Assembly: GCA_016179685.1 (NCBI GenBank)
Contig: JACPCR010000068.1
Location: forward strand, 20,288-84,287
Length of the DNA: 64,000 nt
Reading direction: 5' to 3'
DNA from: Planctomycetota bacterium
GTDB lineage: Bacteria; Planctomycetota; PUPC01; JACPCR01
This document shows positions 52,215 through 60,905 of this stretch, piece by piece. The notes under the pieces were generated by a model. That model did no database searches. It saw only the letters and a list, made by a program, of their open reading frames with translations, and was not told the DNA's origin. Position 1 is the first letter of the stretch. Every line of letters starts with the position of its first letter. The translations under genes and the position numbers were made by a program.

Positions 52215-53387
52215 ATGGCCAGAGAACTTGCTTATGTCTGGATCACGCCTTACAGCCTCCTGAAGAGCCGGACGGGTGGCATCCTGGGCCGGCTTCTTTC
52301 GACCACGGATTTCGACCTTGTGGGCGCCCACCTCTACGCCCCCAGCGACGAGTTCGTGGACCGCTACAACAAGACCATCGAGGAAGCGGACATGGAGGCC
52401 CAGATTCGGGGCGGCCTCTTGACCTACATGAACGAACACTTCCGGGCCAACAACCGCCTGGGCATCGTCAACCGGGCCATCCTCCTCCTGGTCGAGGGCG
52501 ATCAGGTCATCCATACCCTGAAGCAGAGGGTCGTCGGCTCCCTCACCCAGGCCCCTCATGGGGACAGCATCCGGGGGACCTATGGCGACTACATCGGCTA
52601 CCTGACGGGCGAGTTGAAGTATTTCGAGCCGGCCGTGCTTACGGCGACCAGCGAGGAGATGAATCGGAAACAACTCGCCCTTTTCGCCGAGTACGCCGTC
52701 CGCGACGGCGGCTGTCTCGAACATCTCATCCGTCACGACGATCCCAGCCGCGTCGAAACAACGCTGGTGATCATCAAGCCGGAGCAGTTTGCGCGGCGCA
52801 GTCCAATGGCTGGCAACGTCATTGACACCTTTTCCCGGACGGGACTTTACCTGGTGGGCGCCCGGGTGCTGCGCATGACGGTGGCGCAGGCCGAGGAGTT
52901 TTACGCCCCCCTCCGGAGCATGTTTCTCCAGAAGCTGAGGGGACAGGTCGCACCCATCATGGAACAAATCCAGACGCGTTTTTCGTGCCTCAATCCGGAC
53001 CATCGTTTCCGGCAGATTTCGGAAGTCCTCTACGACCTGAATGCGGAGAACGAGTTCAACCGCATCATCGAGTACATGTCGGGCCGGAATCCCGCAGGGC
53101 TGAGCCGGGAACAGAAGTCCCGGCCAGGCGGAGCGAAGTGCCTCGCTCTTCTCTACCAGGGCATGGATGCGGTCTCCAAAATCCGGGAGACCCTCGGTGC
53201 GACGGACCCCAGCAAGGCCGCCGCGGGCACGGTCCGAAGCTCCTACGGGACGGACCTCATGCGCAACAGCGCGCACGCGTCCGATTCCGTTGCCAGTGCG
53301 GAACGCGAGCGCGCCATCATCGGCCTCGCCGCAGGGCAGAAGGATTGGGACATCGTCGATCTGGTCCGGAGCTACCTCAGGGGCTGA
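52215..53387 (+). CDS. Tandem nucleoside-diphosphate-kinase-domain protein
   Basis: A 390-residue protein with two NDK-like domains. The C-terminal one (about 190-390) has TLVIIKPEQFARRSPMAGNV, and the active-site block SYGTDLMRNSAHASDS with the phosphate-accepting His near 354. The N-terminal one (1-~170) keeps the fold pattern (AYVWITPYSLLKSRTGGIL; GDSIRGTYGDY) but the region equivalent to NxxHxSDS reads TATSEEMN, without His. It is therefore probably one active and one regulatory or degenerate domain, longer than normal NDK (~140). An insertion (VAPIMEQIQTRFSCLNPDHRF...) lies in the active domain. It ends 16 bases inside the convergent IMPase gene. Confidence 0.82.
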   Translation: MARELAYVWITPYSLLKSRTGGILGRLLSTTDFDLVGAHLYAPSDEFVDRYNKTIEEADMEAQIRGGLLTYMNEHFRANNRLGIVNRAILLLVEGDQVIHTLKQRVVGSLTQAPHGDSIRGTYGDYIGYLTGELKYFEPAVLTATSEEMNRKQLALFAEYAVRDGGCLEHLIRHDDPSRVETTLVIIKPEQFARRSPMAGNVIDTFSRTGLYLVGARVLRMTVAQAEEFYAPLRSMFLQKLRGQVAPIMEQIQTRFSCLNPDHRFRQISEVLYDLNAENEFNRIIEYMSGRNPAGLSREQKSRPGGAKCLALLYQGMDAVSKIRETLGATDPSKAAAGTVRSSYGTDLMRNSAHASDSVASAERERAIIGLAAGQKDWDIVDLVRSYLRG

Positions 53388-54175
53388 ACGGCGGCCACCT
53401 CGATGGCCTTCCGCAGGATGGCCAGGCGAGGCGGCGAGGCGGCGATCAGGTGGTCCGGCACGGCCTGCCCGCCGAGGAGGCCGCGGTAGTCGACCGGCCC
53501 GCCCGCGAGGTATTCCAGGCGTCCCCCGGCCTCGGCAAGGATGGCGGCCCCGCCCGCGATGTCCCAGAGATTCACCTTGCCGATGAGCGAGCCCCACGCG
53601 CAACCCCGGGCCGGATAAACGAGGTGCGCCGCCGTGCTCCCGAGCGACCTGCACTTCCCGGCAAAGGCGATGCGATAACGCCGGTGGCTGTTGGACGGGA
53701 CGCACAGGAAATCATCCCGGCCGACCTCCACCGTATCTGGCACGACCAGCCTTTCTCCGTTGAAATAGGCGCCTCGGCCCGACGCCGCCCAGTGCATCTC
53801 ATCCACCAGCGGGAGGTAGACCACGCCCGCAGCCGGTCGGCCTTCTTCGAGGAGGCCCAGGGACACGGCCCACACGGGCAGGCCCGCCGCATACGCCACG
53901 GTCCCGTCGATCGGGTCAAGCGCCCACACCAGCGGGCTTCGGGCCGCCGCTTCGAACCCGCCGAGCTCCTCGCCCAGAATCCCATGGCCCGGACAGCGCC
54001 GCGCCAGCTCCTCGCGCAAAAATCCTTCGATCTCCCGGTCCGCTTCCGTCACGAGCGTCCGGTCCGCCTTCCGCTCCGCCCGCACGTGTCGAAAGTGCCG
54101 CAGGGCCACCGCGCCCGCTCGGCGGGCCAGCTCCGTCATCTCCTCGAGGTTGATCGAATCCACTTCTCGGCTCAT
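53372..54175 (-). CDS. Inositol monophosphatase/HisN-like phosphatase
   Basis: A 267-residue lithium-sensitive phosphatase fold with all metal-binding motifs: GEE (68-70), WALDPIDGT (84-92) and WDIAGGAA (about 203-210). It would hydrolyse inositol-1-phosphate, histidinol phosphate or a similar sugar phosphate. ATG 54175. Its 3' end overlaps the convergent NDK-like gene by 16 bases. gspF lies 50 bases upstream on the same strand, but no functional link is apparent. Confidence 0.9.
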   Translation of the reverse strand: MSREVDSINLEEMTELARRAGAVALRHFRHVRAERKADRTLVTEADREIEGFLREELARRCPGHGILGEELGGFEAAARSPLVWALDPIDGTVAYAAGLPVWAVSLGLLEEGRPAAGVVYLPLVDEMHWAASGRGAYFNGERLVVPDTVEVGRDDFLCVPSNSHRRYRIAFAGKCRSLGSTAAHLVYPARGCAWGSLIGKVNLWDIAGGAAILAEAGGRLEYLAGGPVDYRGLLGGQAVPDHLIAASPPRLAILRKAIEVAAVQPLR

Positions 54176-54225
54176 GAGCGTTCTTTGACCGGCGATTTTC
54201 AGCCCGGCGGAACGAAAAACGCTGG

Positions 54226-55209
54226 CTAAAACCGTCCCTTGATGGCGCCGTCGATTGCCCCGGAGTACTGGCCGGCCATCTGGAAAATCTGCCGGACAAT
54301 GAGGAAAACGATCGCGGCATAGATGAGACCCGGAATGACCTTGCCCAGACGGTCCACGCTGACCCGCGCGTCAAATTCGGTCGTCTCGCTGACCTTCGCC
54401 AGCATGGCGTCCAGCTTGCCGCTCTCCACGCCCGTGGCGATCATGTTGTTCACCATCGGGCTGAAGGCTCCGGTCCCGATGATCGCCAAAGCGAGGTCCT
54501 GCCCGGCGCTCAACGCCGGCTCCGCCTGCTTGATCCTCTGTTCCAGCACGTGGTTGCCCGTGGCCTCCGCAGCCAGAGGGAATGCCTGGAGCACGCTGAC
54601 GCCCGCCCCGTTCAAGGCCTCGAAAGTGCGCGCGAATCTCGCCACGCCTACCTTCTTGACCACTCCGCCCAGAAAGGGAGTGTAGTAGAAAAGCGTGTCG
54701 AGAACGATACGGAAACCGCTGAGCCTGCCCCCCCAGCGATAGGCGGCAAGAGCCAGCCCCACAACGAGGTAAAGCGGCATCAGGACGCCAAGGACCTGGG
54801 CCAGGGCTGGCCCCCCGCCCCTTTGAAACCACGTCACCCCGGCAGGGATGAGAATGCCAGCGTGCAAAAGAATGACCGGGTAGATCATCTTCGAGACGAA
54901 CTGTTTCTTCAGGCGCGACAGGTTCTCCTGCGTCTCCGCCATCTTCAAGAGCACCTGGCCCAGGTCGCCGCTGACCTCGGCCGCGCGCAGCAGGTTGATG
55001 TCCAGAGGCGAAAAGACGCCGGGATGCTCCTGAGCCGCCTCCGTCAGCGTCGCTCCCTGGTCGATACGGATTCTCATCTGGTCCGCCATCCGGCCCAGGG
55101 CACGACCCGACTGCTTGGACAACACCGTCAAACACCGGGATAGGGGCAGCCCGGCCTCGATCATCGTCGCCATCTGCCGCAAGAAATGGGAATACGACTC
55201 GGAAGACAT
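54226..55209 (-). CDS. gspF: Type II secretion/type IV pilus inner-membrane platform protein GspF
   Basis: A 327-residue protein with both T2SSF domains: FLRQMATMIEAGLPLSRCL and the paralogous FARTFEALNGAGVSVLQAF, each followed by a helical bundle and a transmembrane segment (YPVILLHAGILIPAGV; YLVVGLALAAY; VIPGLIYAAIVFLIV). It lacks the usual N-terminal ~70 residues that bind the ATPase GspE. It is likely the platform for the pseudopilins G-H-I-J encoded 10 kb away. GspE and GspD are not in this window. ATG 55209. Confidence 0.88.
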   Translation of the reverse strand: MSSESYSHFLRQMATMIEAGLPLSRCLTVLSKQSGRALGRMADQMRIRIDQGATLTEAAQEHPGVFSPLDINLLRAAEVSGDLGQVLLKMAETQENLSRLKKQFVSKMIYPVILLHAGILIPAGVTWFQRGGGPALAQVLGVLMPLYLVVGLALAAYRWGGRLSGFRIVLDTLFYYTPFLGGVVKKVGVARFARTFEALNGAGVSVLQAFPLAAEATGNHVLEQRIKQAEPALSAGQDLALAIIGTGAFSPMVNNMIATGVESGKLDAMLAKVSETTEFDARVSVDRLGKVIPGLIYAAIVFLIVRQIFQMAGQYSGAIDGAIKGRF

Positions 55210-55583
55210 GGCATGAATATCTTATCAGACAACTCCCCGATGGCGCTGCTCGGGCCACCTCTTGTGAGTGGGTACTCAAAATGCCGAGTGAGAACCAGCG
55301 ATGGCCGCCCGGGGAATCGGCTGGTGGTTCGTGGTTGGTGGTTGGTGGTGAAGAGCAAGAAACCAAAGGGGAACGAGCGAGGGCATCTGCTGGGAGCGCC
55401 TCCAGGAGGGATCCTGCGGAAGCATCTTGCTGGCAAGCTCCGGCGCGGTTGCTGGTTCGTGGTGAACACGAAGAAGCCGAGTAAGAGAGGCCGATTGCCA
55501 GCCCATGCCGCTCGGATGGCGGCGTTCCCGGGCACCCGAGGGGGAACTGGCGCTTCGGCTGCAAAAATCGGGCGCGTGGGGCC
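55210..55583. other. Spacer of low-complexity sequence
   Basis: GGTGG-rich short repeats near 55320-55350. The many open frames here are artefacts of composition. Nothing gene-like seen. Confidence 0.4.
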
Positions 55584-55683
55584 AGCCCGAAGCGCAGGAG
55601 CGCTTCGGCTGCGAAAATCGGTGAAGCGCTGAATCATCATCGGTGATGACATCGGGCGGGTCCATCTTCCCGAACTTGTTGAA
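55584..55683 (-). repeat. Family B element B3 (reverse, diverged)
   Basis: Reverse-complement relative of B1/B2: hairpin AGCCCGAAGCGC-AGGA-GCGCTTCGGCT (one bulge) followed by GAAGCGCTGAATCATCATCGG and CGAACTTGTTGA, the terminal-repeat end. The open frame seen in B1 and B2 is broken here. The rest of the spacer to 55872 holds no supported gene. Confidence 0.75.
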
Positions 55684-55872
55684 AAGGTGCAGCGCGGGGC
55701 CGCTATGACTCTCTCGCCAACCCTGTCTCGTTCCAGCGACTCCGTTGACAAGCTCCGGGTCACAGGCTTCAATCCTGGGTCTGGGTCAATCCTCAGAGCG
55801 GGGCATGATGGCGAAGATTCCCAAGGAGGTCATTCCTCCCTCCCAGCAGCTTTCCGGCGCTCGGTAATCCTC

Positions 55873-58017
55873 ATGGATACAGCGGCTTTCCCTCGTTCCA
55901 GGCCCGTTCTCACCGCGCTCGCCGTTCTCCTCCTCTCCATCCTGGGCCGCCGCTTCCTCGTTGCCGAGGAAAAGCCCATCGATCCCGCCGCCCTGGAACA
56001 GACCCTCACACAAGTCCGAAACACCATGAACCAGGCGCGGTTCACCCAGGATTCCTTCCTCCCGGGCCTTCGGGACATCCTCAACCGCGCTCAGGCCGCA
56101 TTGGAAATGGAGAGGCAGGCTGGCGGCCGCTCTTTTACCGAAACCTTCAAGATTCTCGACGAACTGGATTCCGTGTCTTCTTTTGTCGTCCGGGTGGACG
56201 GGCCCCGGGCCGCCCAGCTCGAACGAGGCCGGGCAGCCCCTCTCCGGCTCTACGAGAGCGCCTCCACGCCCTTCCTGGTCAGCGTGTACAACCGCGGCCA
56301 CGCCGACATTCAAATCCAGCTCGCCTCCAATCCCGAGATGAGGCTCGAGTTCCGCAGCAGCCCCTCCGTCACGGCCAAAGAGATATTCAAGGTCGCCGTT
56401 GGCCTCCTGCGTCCGGGCCGCGCCGGCCCCCAGTCCCTGCTTCTGCGACTGGACCTGCCGGAATCCGATCAGCCCATGCCTCTCGAAGAAAAACTCGAGG
56501 TCATGCCTCTCCTCCCCGTCGCCCTTTCCGTCCAGGATGAGAACGGCCAGCCCGTCTGGGCCGCCTTCGAGCTCCGCGACCCTTCGGGAAACCTCTTTCC
56601 CTGGTGTGCGGACCGTCAGGCGCCCGACCTCTCCTTCCAGCCGCAGGTCTACCGCACCGAGGGCCAGTTCGTCGCGCTCCCTCCGGGTCGCGTCCACCTG
56701 AAGGTGACGCACGGACCGGAGTACCGGGCCATCGAGAGGGACTTGGACATCCGGGATGCGGCGGGCAACCGCATCGAGGTTCGCCTCGAGCGATGGATTC
56801 ACCTGCCCGGGGAGGGCTTTTATTCGGGCGATACGCATGTTCACGCCGCGGGATGCCGTCACTTCCGCGACCCCAACGGCATTCTTCCCGAGCAGGTGTG
56901 TCCCCATCTCCTCGGCGAGGACCTCCACGTCGTCCACCTTCTCAACTATGGCGTCAGTTTCGACTTCCAGAAGTCCTTCTGCGAGGCGACACCGAACCGC
57001 GTTTCTCAGCCCCTGAATCTTCTCAAGTACGACCTTGAAGTATCGGCCTTCCCTTCGAGCCATATGGGCCATCCGGTGCTCCTCAATCTTTCCCGTTTCG
57101 ACTTCCCGCGCTCCTCCTGGAATCTTCCCATCTTCGACTGGCTGAAGGAGCAGCCCCAGGCTCTTGGCGGGTACGCGCATCCCACCTTTGCGCACTATGC
57201 CTTCGACCGGCCCTACGATTTCGGCTTCATCGACGCGCTCGAGCTGCCCGTCGATCTCATCCTCGGCAGGGTCGACACCTACGAGATGCTCAACCAGGAC
57301 CGCGAGTCCGAATTGTTCCTCTACTACCGCCTGCTCAATTGTGGGCTGCGTCTGACGCCTGTCGGCGGCAGTGATTTCCCGTGCATCTTCGATCGCCGCG
57401 TCGGAAGCGCCCGCGCTGTGGCTCGTCTCCGGGGCGTCTTCAGCCTGGATGCCTGGATGGACGCCCTACGCGCCGGCCGGACCCAGGCGAGCGACGGCCA
57501 GGGCTTCGCCTGGCTCACCGTCGAGGGAAGCGAGCCCGGCAGCGAGATCGCGCTGGCGAAGCCGGTCACCCTCCGCGCGGCGGCCCGCGGGGCCGTCCGG
57601 CCCGGCGGCTGGCTCGAGGAGGGCCGACTCCAGATCGTCGTCAATGGCGAGGTCGCCGCGGAAAAGGTCATCACCCAGCCCGGAAGTTGGCAGTCCCTCG
57701 AAGCCGATCTCCCCATCGACCGCAGCGCCTGGATCGCTGCTCGCCTCCTCTACCACCGTGGCGGCCAGGCCTTCAGCGAGGAATGGGGCAGCGGGCGCTT
57801 CTCGTTCTGCTCCGCGCATACCGGCCCCCTCTACGTGCGCGTGGGCGGGAAACCCATCCGGGCCGCGCGGCGCGACCCGCGCTGGCTGATCGGCTGGATC
57901 GACGCCGCCTGGAAGAACGGCCAGGAGAAGATCAGACCGGAGGAACGTGACGCCGCGAAGGCGGCCTTTGACGAGGCCCGGCGTCGATACCAGCAGATTC
58001 TCGAGGAATGCCCTTGA
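55873..58017 (+). CDS. CehA/McbA-family metallohydrolase-like protein
   Basis: A 714-residue exported protein with signal anchor (VLTALAVLLLSILGRRFLV). After a helical segment and beta domains (about 20-300) comes a PHP-type metal centre: GDTHVHAAGCRHF, GYAHPTFAHYAFD and PVGGSDFPC supply the His and Asp ligands. CehA-like enzymes hydrolyse carbamates or phosphoesters, and many members occur as large secreted proteins in planctomycetes. A beta domain (about 560-650) follows. Start ATG 55873 is chosen because it precedes the signal anchor; the frame open from 55687 is upstream spacer. Substrate unknown. Confidence 0.78.
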   Translation: MDTAAFPRSRPVLTALAVLLLSILGRRFLVAEEKPIDPAALEQTLTQVRNTMNQARFTQDSFLPGLRDILNRAQAALEMERQAGGRSFTETFKILDELDSVSSFVVRVDGPRAAQLERGRAAPLRLYESASTPFLVSVYNRGHADIQIQLASNPEMRLEFRSSPSVTAKEIFKVAVGLLRPGRAGPQSLLLRLDLPESDQPMPLEEKLEVMPLLPVALSVQDENGQPVWAAFELRDPSGNLFPWCADRQAPDLSFQPQVYRTEGQFVALPPGRVHLKVTHGPEYRAIERDLDIRDAAGNRIEVRLERWIHLPGEGFYSGDTHVHAAGCRHFRDPNGILPEQVCPHLLGEDLHVVHLLNYGVSFDFQKSFCEATPNRVSQPLNLLKYDLEVSAFPSSHMGHPVLLNLSRFDFPRSSWNLPIFDWLKEQPQALGGYAHPTFAHYAFDRPYDFGFIDALELPVDLILGRVDTYEMLNQDRESELFLYYRLLNCGLRLTPVGGSDFPCIFDRRVGSARAVARLRGVFSLDAWMDALRAGRTQASDGQGFAWLTVEGSEPGSEIALAKPVTLRAAARGAVRPGGWLEEGRLQIVVNGEVAAEKVITQPGSWQSLEADLPIDRSAWIAARLLYHRGGQAFSEEWGSGRFSFCSAHTGPLYVRVGGKPIRAARRDPRWLIGWIDAAWKNGQEKIRPEERDAAKAAFDEARRRYQQILEECP

Positions 58018-58056
58018 GGAAGCGAAGCGCGCTGCCTCCCGGATTGCTTTCCTGAC

Positions 58057-58084
58057 TTGACAAGAGGAAGCCAGGCGATTAACT
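58057..58084 (+). promoter_or_regulatory. Possible promoter of tRNA-Glu
   Basis: TTGACA (58057-58062) with TTAACT (58079-58084) 16 bases on, about 65 bases upstream of the tRNA. A second TTGACG lies at 58092. Confidence 0.4.
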
Positions 58085-58149
58085 GTTTTTCTTGACGTGC
58101 GGTTCTTGGCGGACCGCCTCGCGCCGCCGGGAAGCCGATCGATGACCAG

Positions 58150-58222
58150 GGCCCCATCGTCCAGCGGCCTAGGATACGAGGTTCTCAGCCTCGGGACCGG
58201 GGTTCGAATCCCCGTGGGGTCA
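58150..58222 (+). tRNA. trnE: tRNA-Glu (anticodon CTC)
   Basis: A 73-base tRNA. The acceptor GGCCCCA pairs with TGGGGTC (one G-U), discriminator A. The anticodon arm is CGAGG-TTCTCAG-CCTCG with anticodon CTC, reading GAG. The T arm is CGGGG-TTCGAAT-CCCCG. The D arm has the usual Glu form (GTCCAGCGGCCTAGGATA). CCA is not encoded. A terminator follows directly. Confidence 0.95.
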
Positions 58223-58227
58223 TGAGG

Positions 58228-58266
58228 AAGACGGCGGAATGTTCCCAGCATTCCGCCGTCTTTTTT
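58228..58266 (+). terminator. Intrinsic terminator of tRNA-Glu
   Basis: AAGACGGCGGAATG-TTCCCAG-CATTCCGCCGTCTT, then TTTT: a stem of 14 pairs followed by T's. It is the only hairpin in the window with a classical T-tract. Confidence 0.9.
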
Positions 58267-58288
58267 CTTCCGGATGCTTCTTGTGCCT

Positions 58289-58338
58289 CGAGTAGACGAG
58301 CTCGCAAGCGCACCCGCGCTGGCGAATCCGTCTACTCG
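58289..58338 (+). repeat. Intergenic hairpin with ACCC loop
   Basis: Outer arms CGAGTAGACG/CGTCTACTCG and inner AGCGC-ACCC-GCGCT pair, with a mismatched middle (AGCTCGCA/GGCGAAT). Same loop and outline as the hairpins at 4759, 7991 and 49920. Confidence 0.7.
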
Positions 58339-58353
58339 CGCCCTCTTACGGCT

Positions 58354-60897
58354 ATGATTGAAAAGTCTCCGTCCTTCATCGGGCTAGCGGGGATTTTGCG
58401 GGCAGAAGCCTTTTGTGATGCAGTCAGCTTCGCCGCGAACTCCGAATCGGTGTCCCCTTTCAGCCGCCACCTCTCGGCGATCCTTCTCCTGCCGGTCCTG
58501 GCTTTGCCCGGAGCATCCAGCGAGGAGGCCGCTCGGCAGGCCGCTCCGGTCGAGCTGACGGCGGAGGAGTCGGCTCGGCTCGAAGACCTTTGCCGCAGGC
58601 TGGGGGACGGGGACGAGGGTCGTCGCTGGGAATCGGCGCGGACCCTGGTACAAGAGGGCCCGAAGGCCGTGTCGGCTCTTTCTGCCATCCTCCGTGGGGG
58701 GTGGTCCGAGGGCCGGAAAATGGCCGCGTGGACTTTGGGCCAGATCGGTTCGGAGGCGGGCGCCCCCGCGCTCGCGGGGGCTCTGGGCGATCCGGACTCG
58801 GACGTGCGCTGGAAGGCGGCGATATCGCTGGTGCAAATTGGCCTGCCGGCCCTGCCCTGGCTGCGCCAGGAACTGCAATCGGAATCTTCACGGGCGCGGC
58901 AGTGCGCGGCCTGGGCGCTCGGGCAGCTCCGGGCCGAGGCGGCGGGGTCGGACCTCGCAAAGACCTTGTCGGACCCGGACGAGGAGGTCCGATGGAAGGC
59001 GGCCGTTAGTCTGACCCAGCTCGGGAAGGCGGCCCTTCCGTTGCTGGTTCACGAGCTGGCTGCACCGAACGAGCAGGCGCGGCAGTGTGCGGTATGGGCC
59101 CTCGGTGAGCTGGGTCCGCAGGTCACGGACGAAGTGGTCGACCTCCTGGCCCGGGACCCCGATGCGACGGTCCGGGCCAAGGCCGCAGTCGCCGCGGCCT
59201 CCCTCCAGGGGGAACTGGGCACGCGCCTGGCCGCGGCGCTCCGCCGGGACACGGACCCGCTGGTGCGGAAGGAAGCGATGCTTTCCCTGGCGAAGCTTCA
59301 CGCCCGTGCCGCTGGCGACGCGCCTTCAGGCACGCCCGAAGTGGGCCTGAACGCTGTCTTCGATGCCCGCTTCGCCATCGAGGAGGGTGAAATGCCGCAG
59401 GGGCTGGGGCCCGAGGTGGAATGGACGGACGCGGGAGGCCGCGTCGGCCGAGTGCGCAGCTTCCGGTCCGGCCCCGGTCAGGCCACGGCACGCCTGGCGG
59501 CGGACGAGCCGGGCCTCTGGTATCTCGAAGAAGCCGCCGCGGCGTCTCCCGGGACCCCGCGGCTTCAGGGTGTCTTCCGGGTCCTCGACCGCGCTGAATT
59601 TCCGGGCCGATTGCGGGTGCGGAAGAACAGTCCTCCGGGCCTGGAACTGGGGACCGGAATCAGTTATTTCCCCATCGGCGGTGGAACCAAGGGACTGAAC
59701 GGACGCCGCCCCGAAGGCGGGCCCGCTCATTCCATCGAGGACTGGAAGAATTTCCTCGAAGCCTGCGGCCAGCACGGCATCAATCATCTCCGTTTGTTCC
59801 TCCTCGAAACGCCCTGGGTCGCCCCGCAGGAGGTCGCCCGGCATCCCGAGTATTGCCCCTGGCGGCTGGACCCGAAAAGCCTGAAGTACGATCTGGAACG
59901 GTTCGAGCCCGCGTTCTGGGACAAACTGGACCAGGTGCTGCAGGCCGCGCTCCGGGCCTCCGTCGTCATCGAGCTCGTCGTCTTCGATGAGGTCGGACTC
60001 GACGCCGGGCAGGGCAACCGCTGGGACTTGCACCCGTTCAACGAGAAGCTGGGCGGAGCGGTCGCCGGTCAGGCGCGCGGCTGGCCGGCCTTCTACGACC
60101 TCGACTCGGGGCGCAACCGGCGTGCTCAGGAGGCCTACCTCGGATACCTGGTCGCCCGGACTGCGGCGTACCCGAACGTCTACTATCAATTGAACAACGA
60201 GATGGGGGCGGGGGACGCGGGCAACCTGGGCGTGGAATGGCTTCGCCAGGGGCTGGCGTTCTTGGACCGGCACGACCCCTGGAAGCGGCCTCGGTCCCTT
60301 TCGACGCTGGCAGGCGGCCGGAGGTATCTGTCCATGGCGGGCATCGACGTGGTCAATCTGCACGGCGATTCGCCCCAGCGCCTGAAAGGGCTCGAGAAGC
60401 CCCACATGCTCAGCCTGCCGCTGGCGGAGAACGAGAGGGAGGAACGGGAGCTTTTCTGGCGGGGCCTGCTCGGTGGCGTTGCGGCTGCCCGGCGGGCCTG
60501 GCTGCCGCTGGCAACGGAAGACGCGTTCTTCAGGGTCTCGGAAGGGCTGCGGCTGGTCCTCCGCGGGGTGGATGCCTGGTCCTTCGAGCCCAGGCCCCAG
60601 GCAGTGCTTTCGATTCCGCCCGGTATCCGGGCTGACAGCGGTGTCCATGCCGGAGTGCTCTGGATTTACCTGTCGGGCGTCTCCAGGGGCGGCGGATCGC
60701 TCCGACTCGGCTATCCGGGCGAGCGTTTTCGCGCCCGATGGATACAGCCGGCGACGGGCAAGGTCTTGCACGAGGCCTTGAAGGGCCCCGCAGAAGGGAT
60801 GCTGGAGCTGACGCCGCCTGACTTCGAGGGCGACCTGCTTCTGCTGCTCGAGCCGGCATCGCCTGATGTCCTCCGCACCACTGCAGGTGAAGGTTGA
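58354..60897 (+). CDS. HEAT-repeat protein fused to a DUF5060-like and glycosidase-like (TIM-barrel) module
   Basis: A protein of about 847 residues. A hydrophobic segment (SRHLSAILLLPVLALPGA) precedes at least six HEAT/PBS-type repeats (about 65-320: AAWTLGQIGSEAGAPALAGAL; AAWALGQLRAEAAGSDLAKTL). Next comes a DUF5060-type beta domain (EWTDAGGRVGRVRSF...GLWYLEEA), then a glycosidase-like barrel (GTGISYFPIGGG; HGINHLRLFLLETPWV; YYQLNNEMGAGD with a likely catalytic Glu; LHGDSPQRL), as in apiosidase-like DUF4038 proteins. This architecture is unusual. The start is uncertain: ATG 58354 or GTG 58450; the frame upstream enters the tRNA. It overlaps the next gene by TTGA. Confidence 0.72.
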   Translation: MIEKSPSFIGLAGILRAEAFCDAVSFAANSESVSPFSRHLSAILLLPVLALPGASSEEAARQAAPVELTAEESARLEDLCRRLGDGDEGRRWESARTLVQEGPKAVSALSAILRGGWSEGRKMAAWTLGQIGSEAGAPALAGALGDPDSDVRWKAAISLVQIGLPALPWLRQELQSESSRARQCAAWALGQLRAEAAGSDLAKTLSDPDEEVRWKAAVSLTQLGKAALPLLVHELAAPNEQARQCAVWALGELGPQVTDEVVDLLARDPDATVRAKAAVAAASLQGELGTRLAAALRRDTDPLVRKEAMLSLAKLHARAAGDAPSGTPEVGLNAVFDARFAIEEGEMPQGLGPEVEWTDAGGRVGRVRSFRSGPGQATARLAADEPGLWYLEEAAAASPGTPRLQGVFRVLDRAEFPGRLRVRKNSPPGLELGTGISYFPIGGGTKGLNGRRPEGGPAHSIEDWKNFLEACGQHGINHLRLFLLETPWVAPQEVARHPEYCPWRLDPKSLKYDLERFEPAFWDKLDQVLQAALRASVVIELVVFDEVGLDAGQGNRWDLHPFNEKLGGAVAGQARGWPAFYDLDSGRNRRAQEAYLGYLVARTAAYPNVYYQLNNEMGAGDAGNLGVEWLRQGLAFLDRHDPWKRPRSLSTLAGGRRYLSMAGIDVVNLHGDSPQRLKGLEKPHMLSLPLAENEREERELFWRGLLGGVAAARRAWLPLATEDAFFRVSEGLRLVLRGVDAWSFEPRPQAVLSIPPGIRADSGVHAGVLWIYLSGVSRGGGSLRLGYPGERFRARWIQPATGKVLHEALKGPAEGMLELTPPDFEGDLLLLLEPASPDVLRTTAGEG

Positions 60898-60905
60898 GTC
60901 CACCG

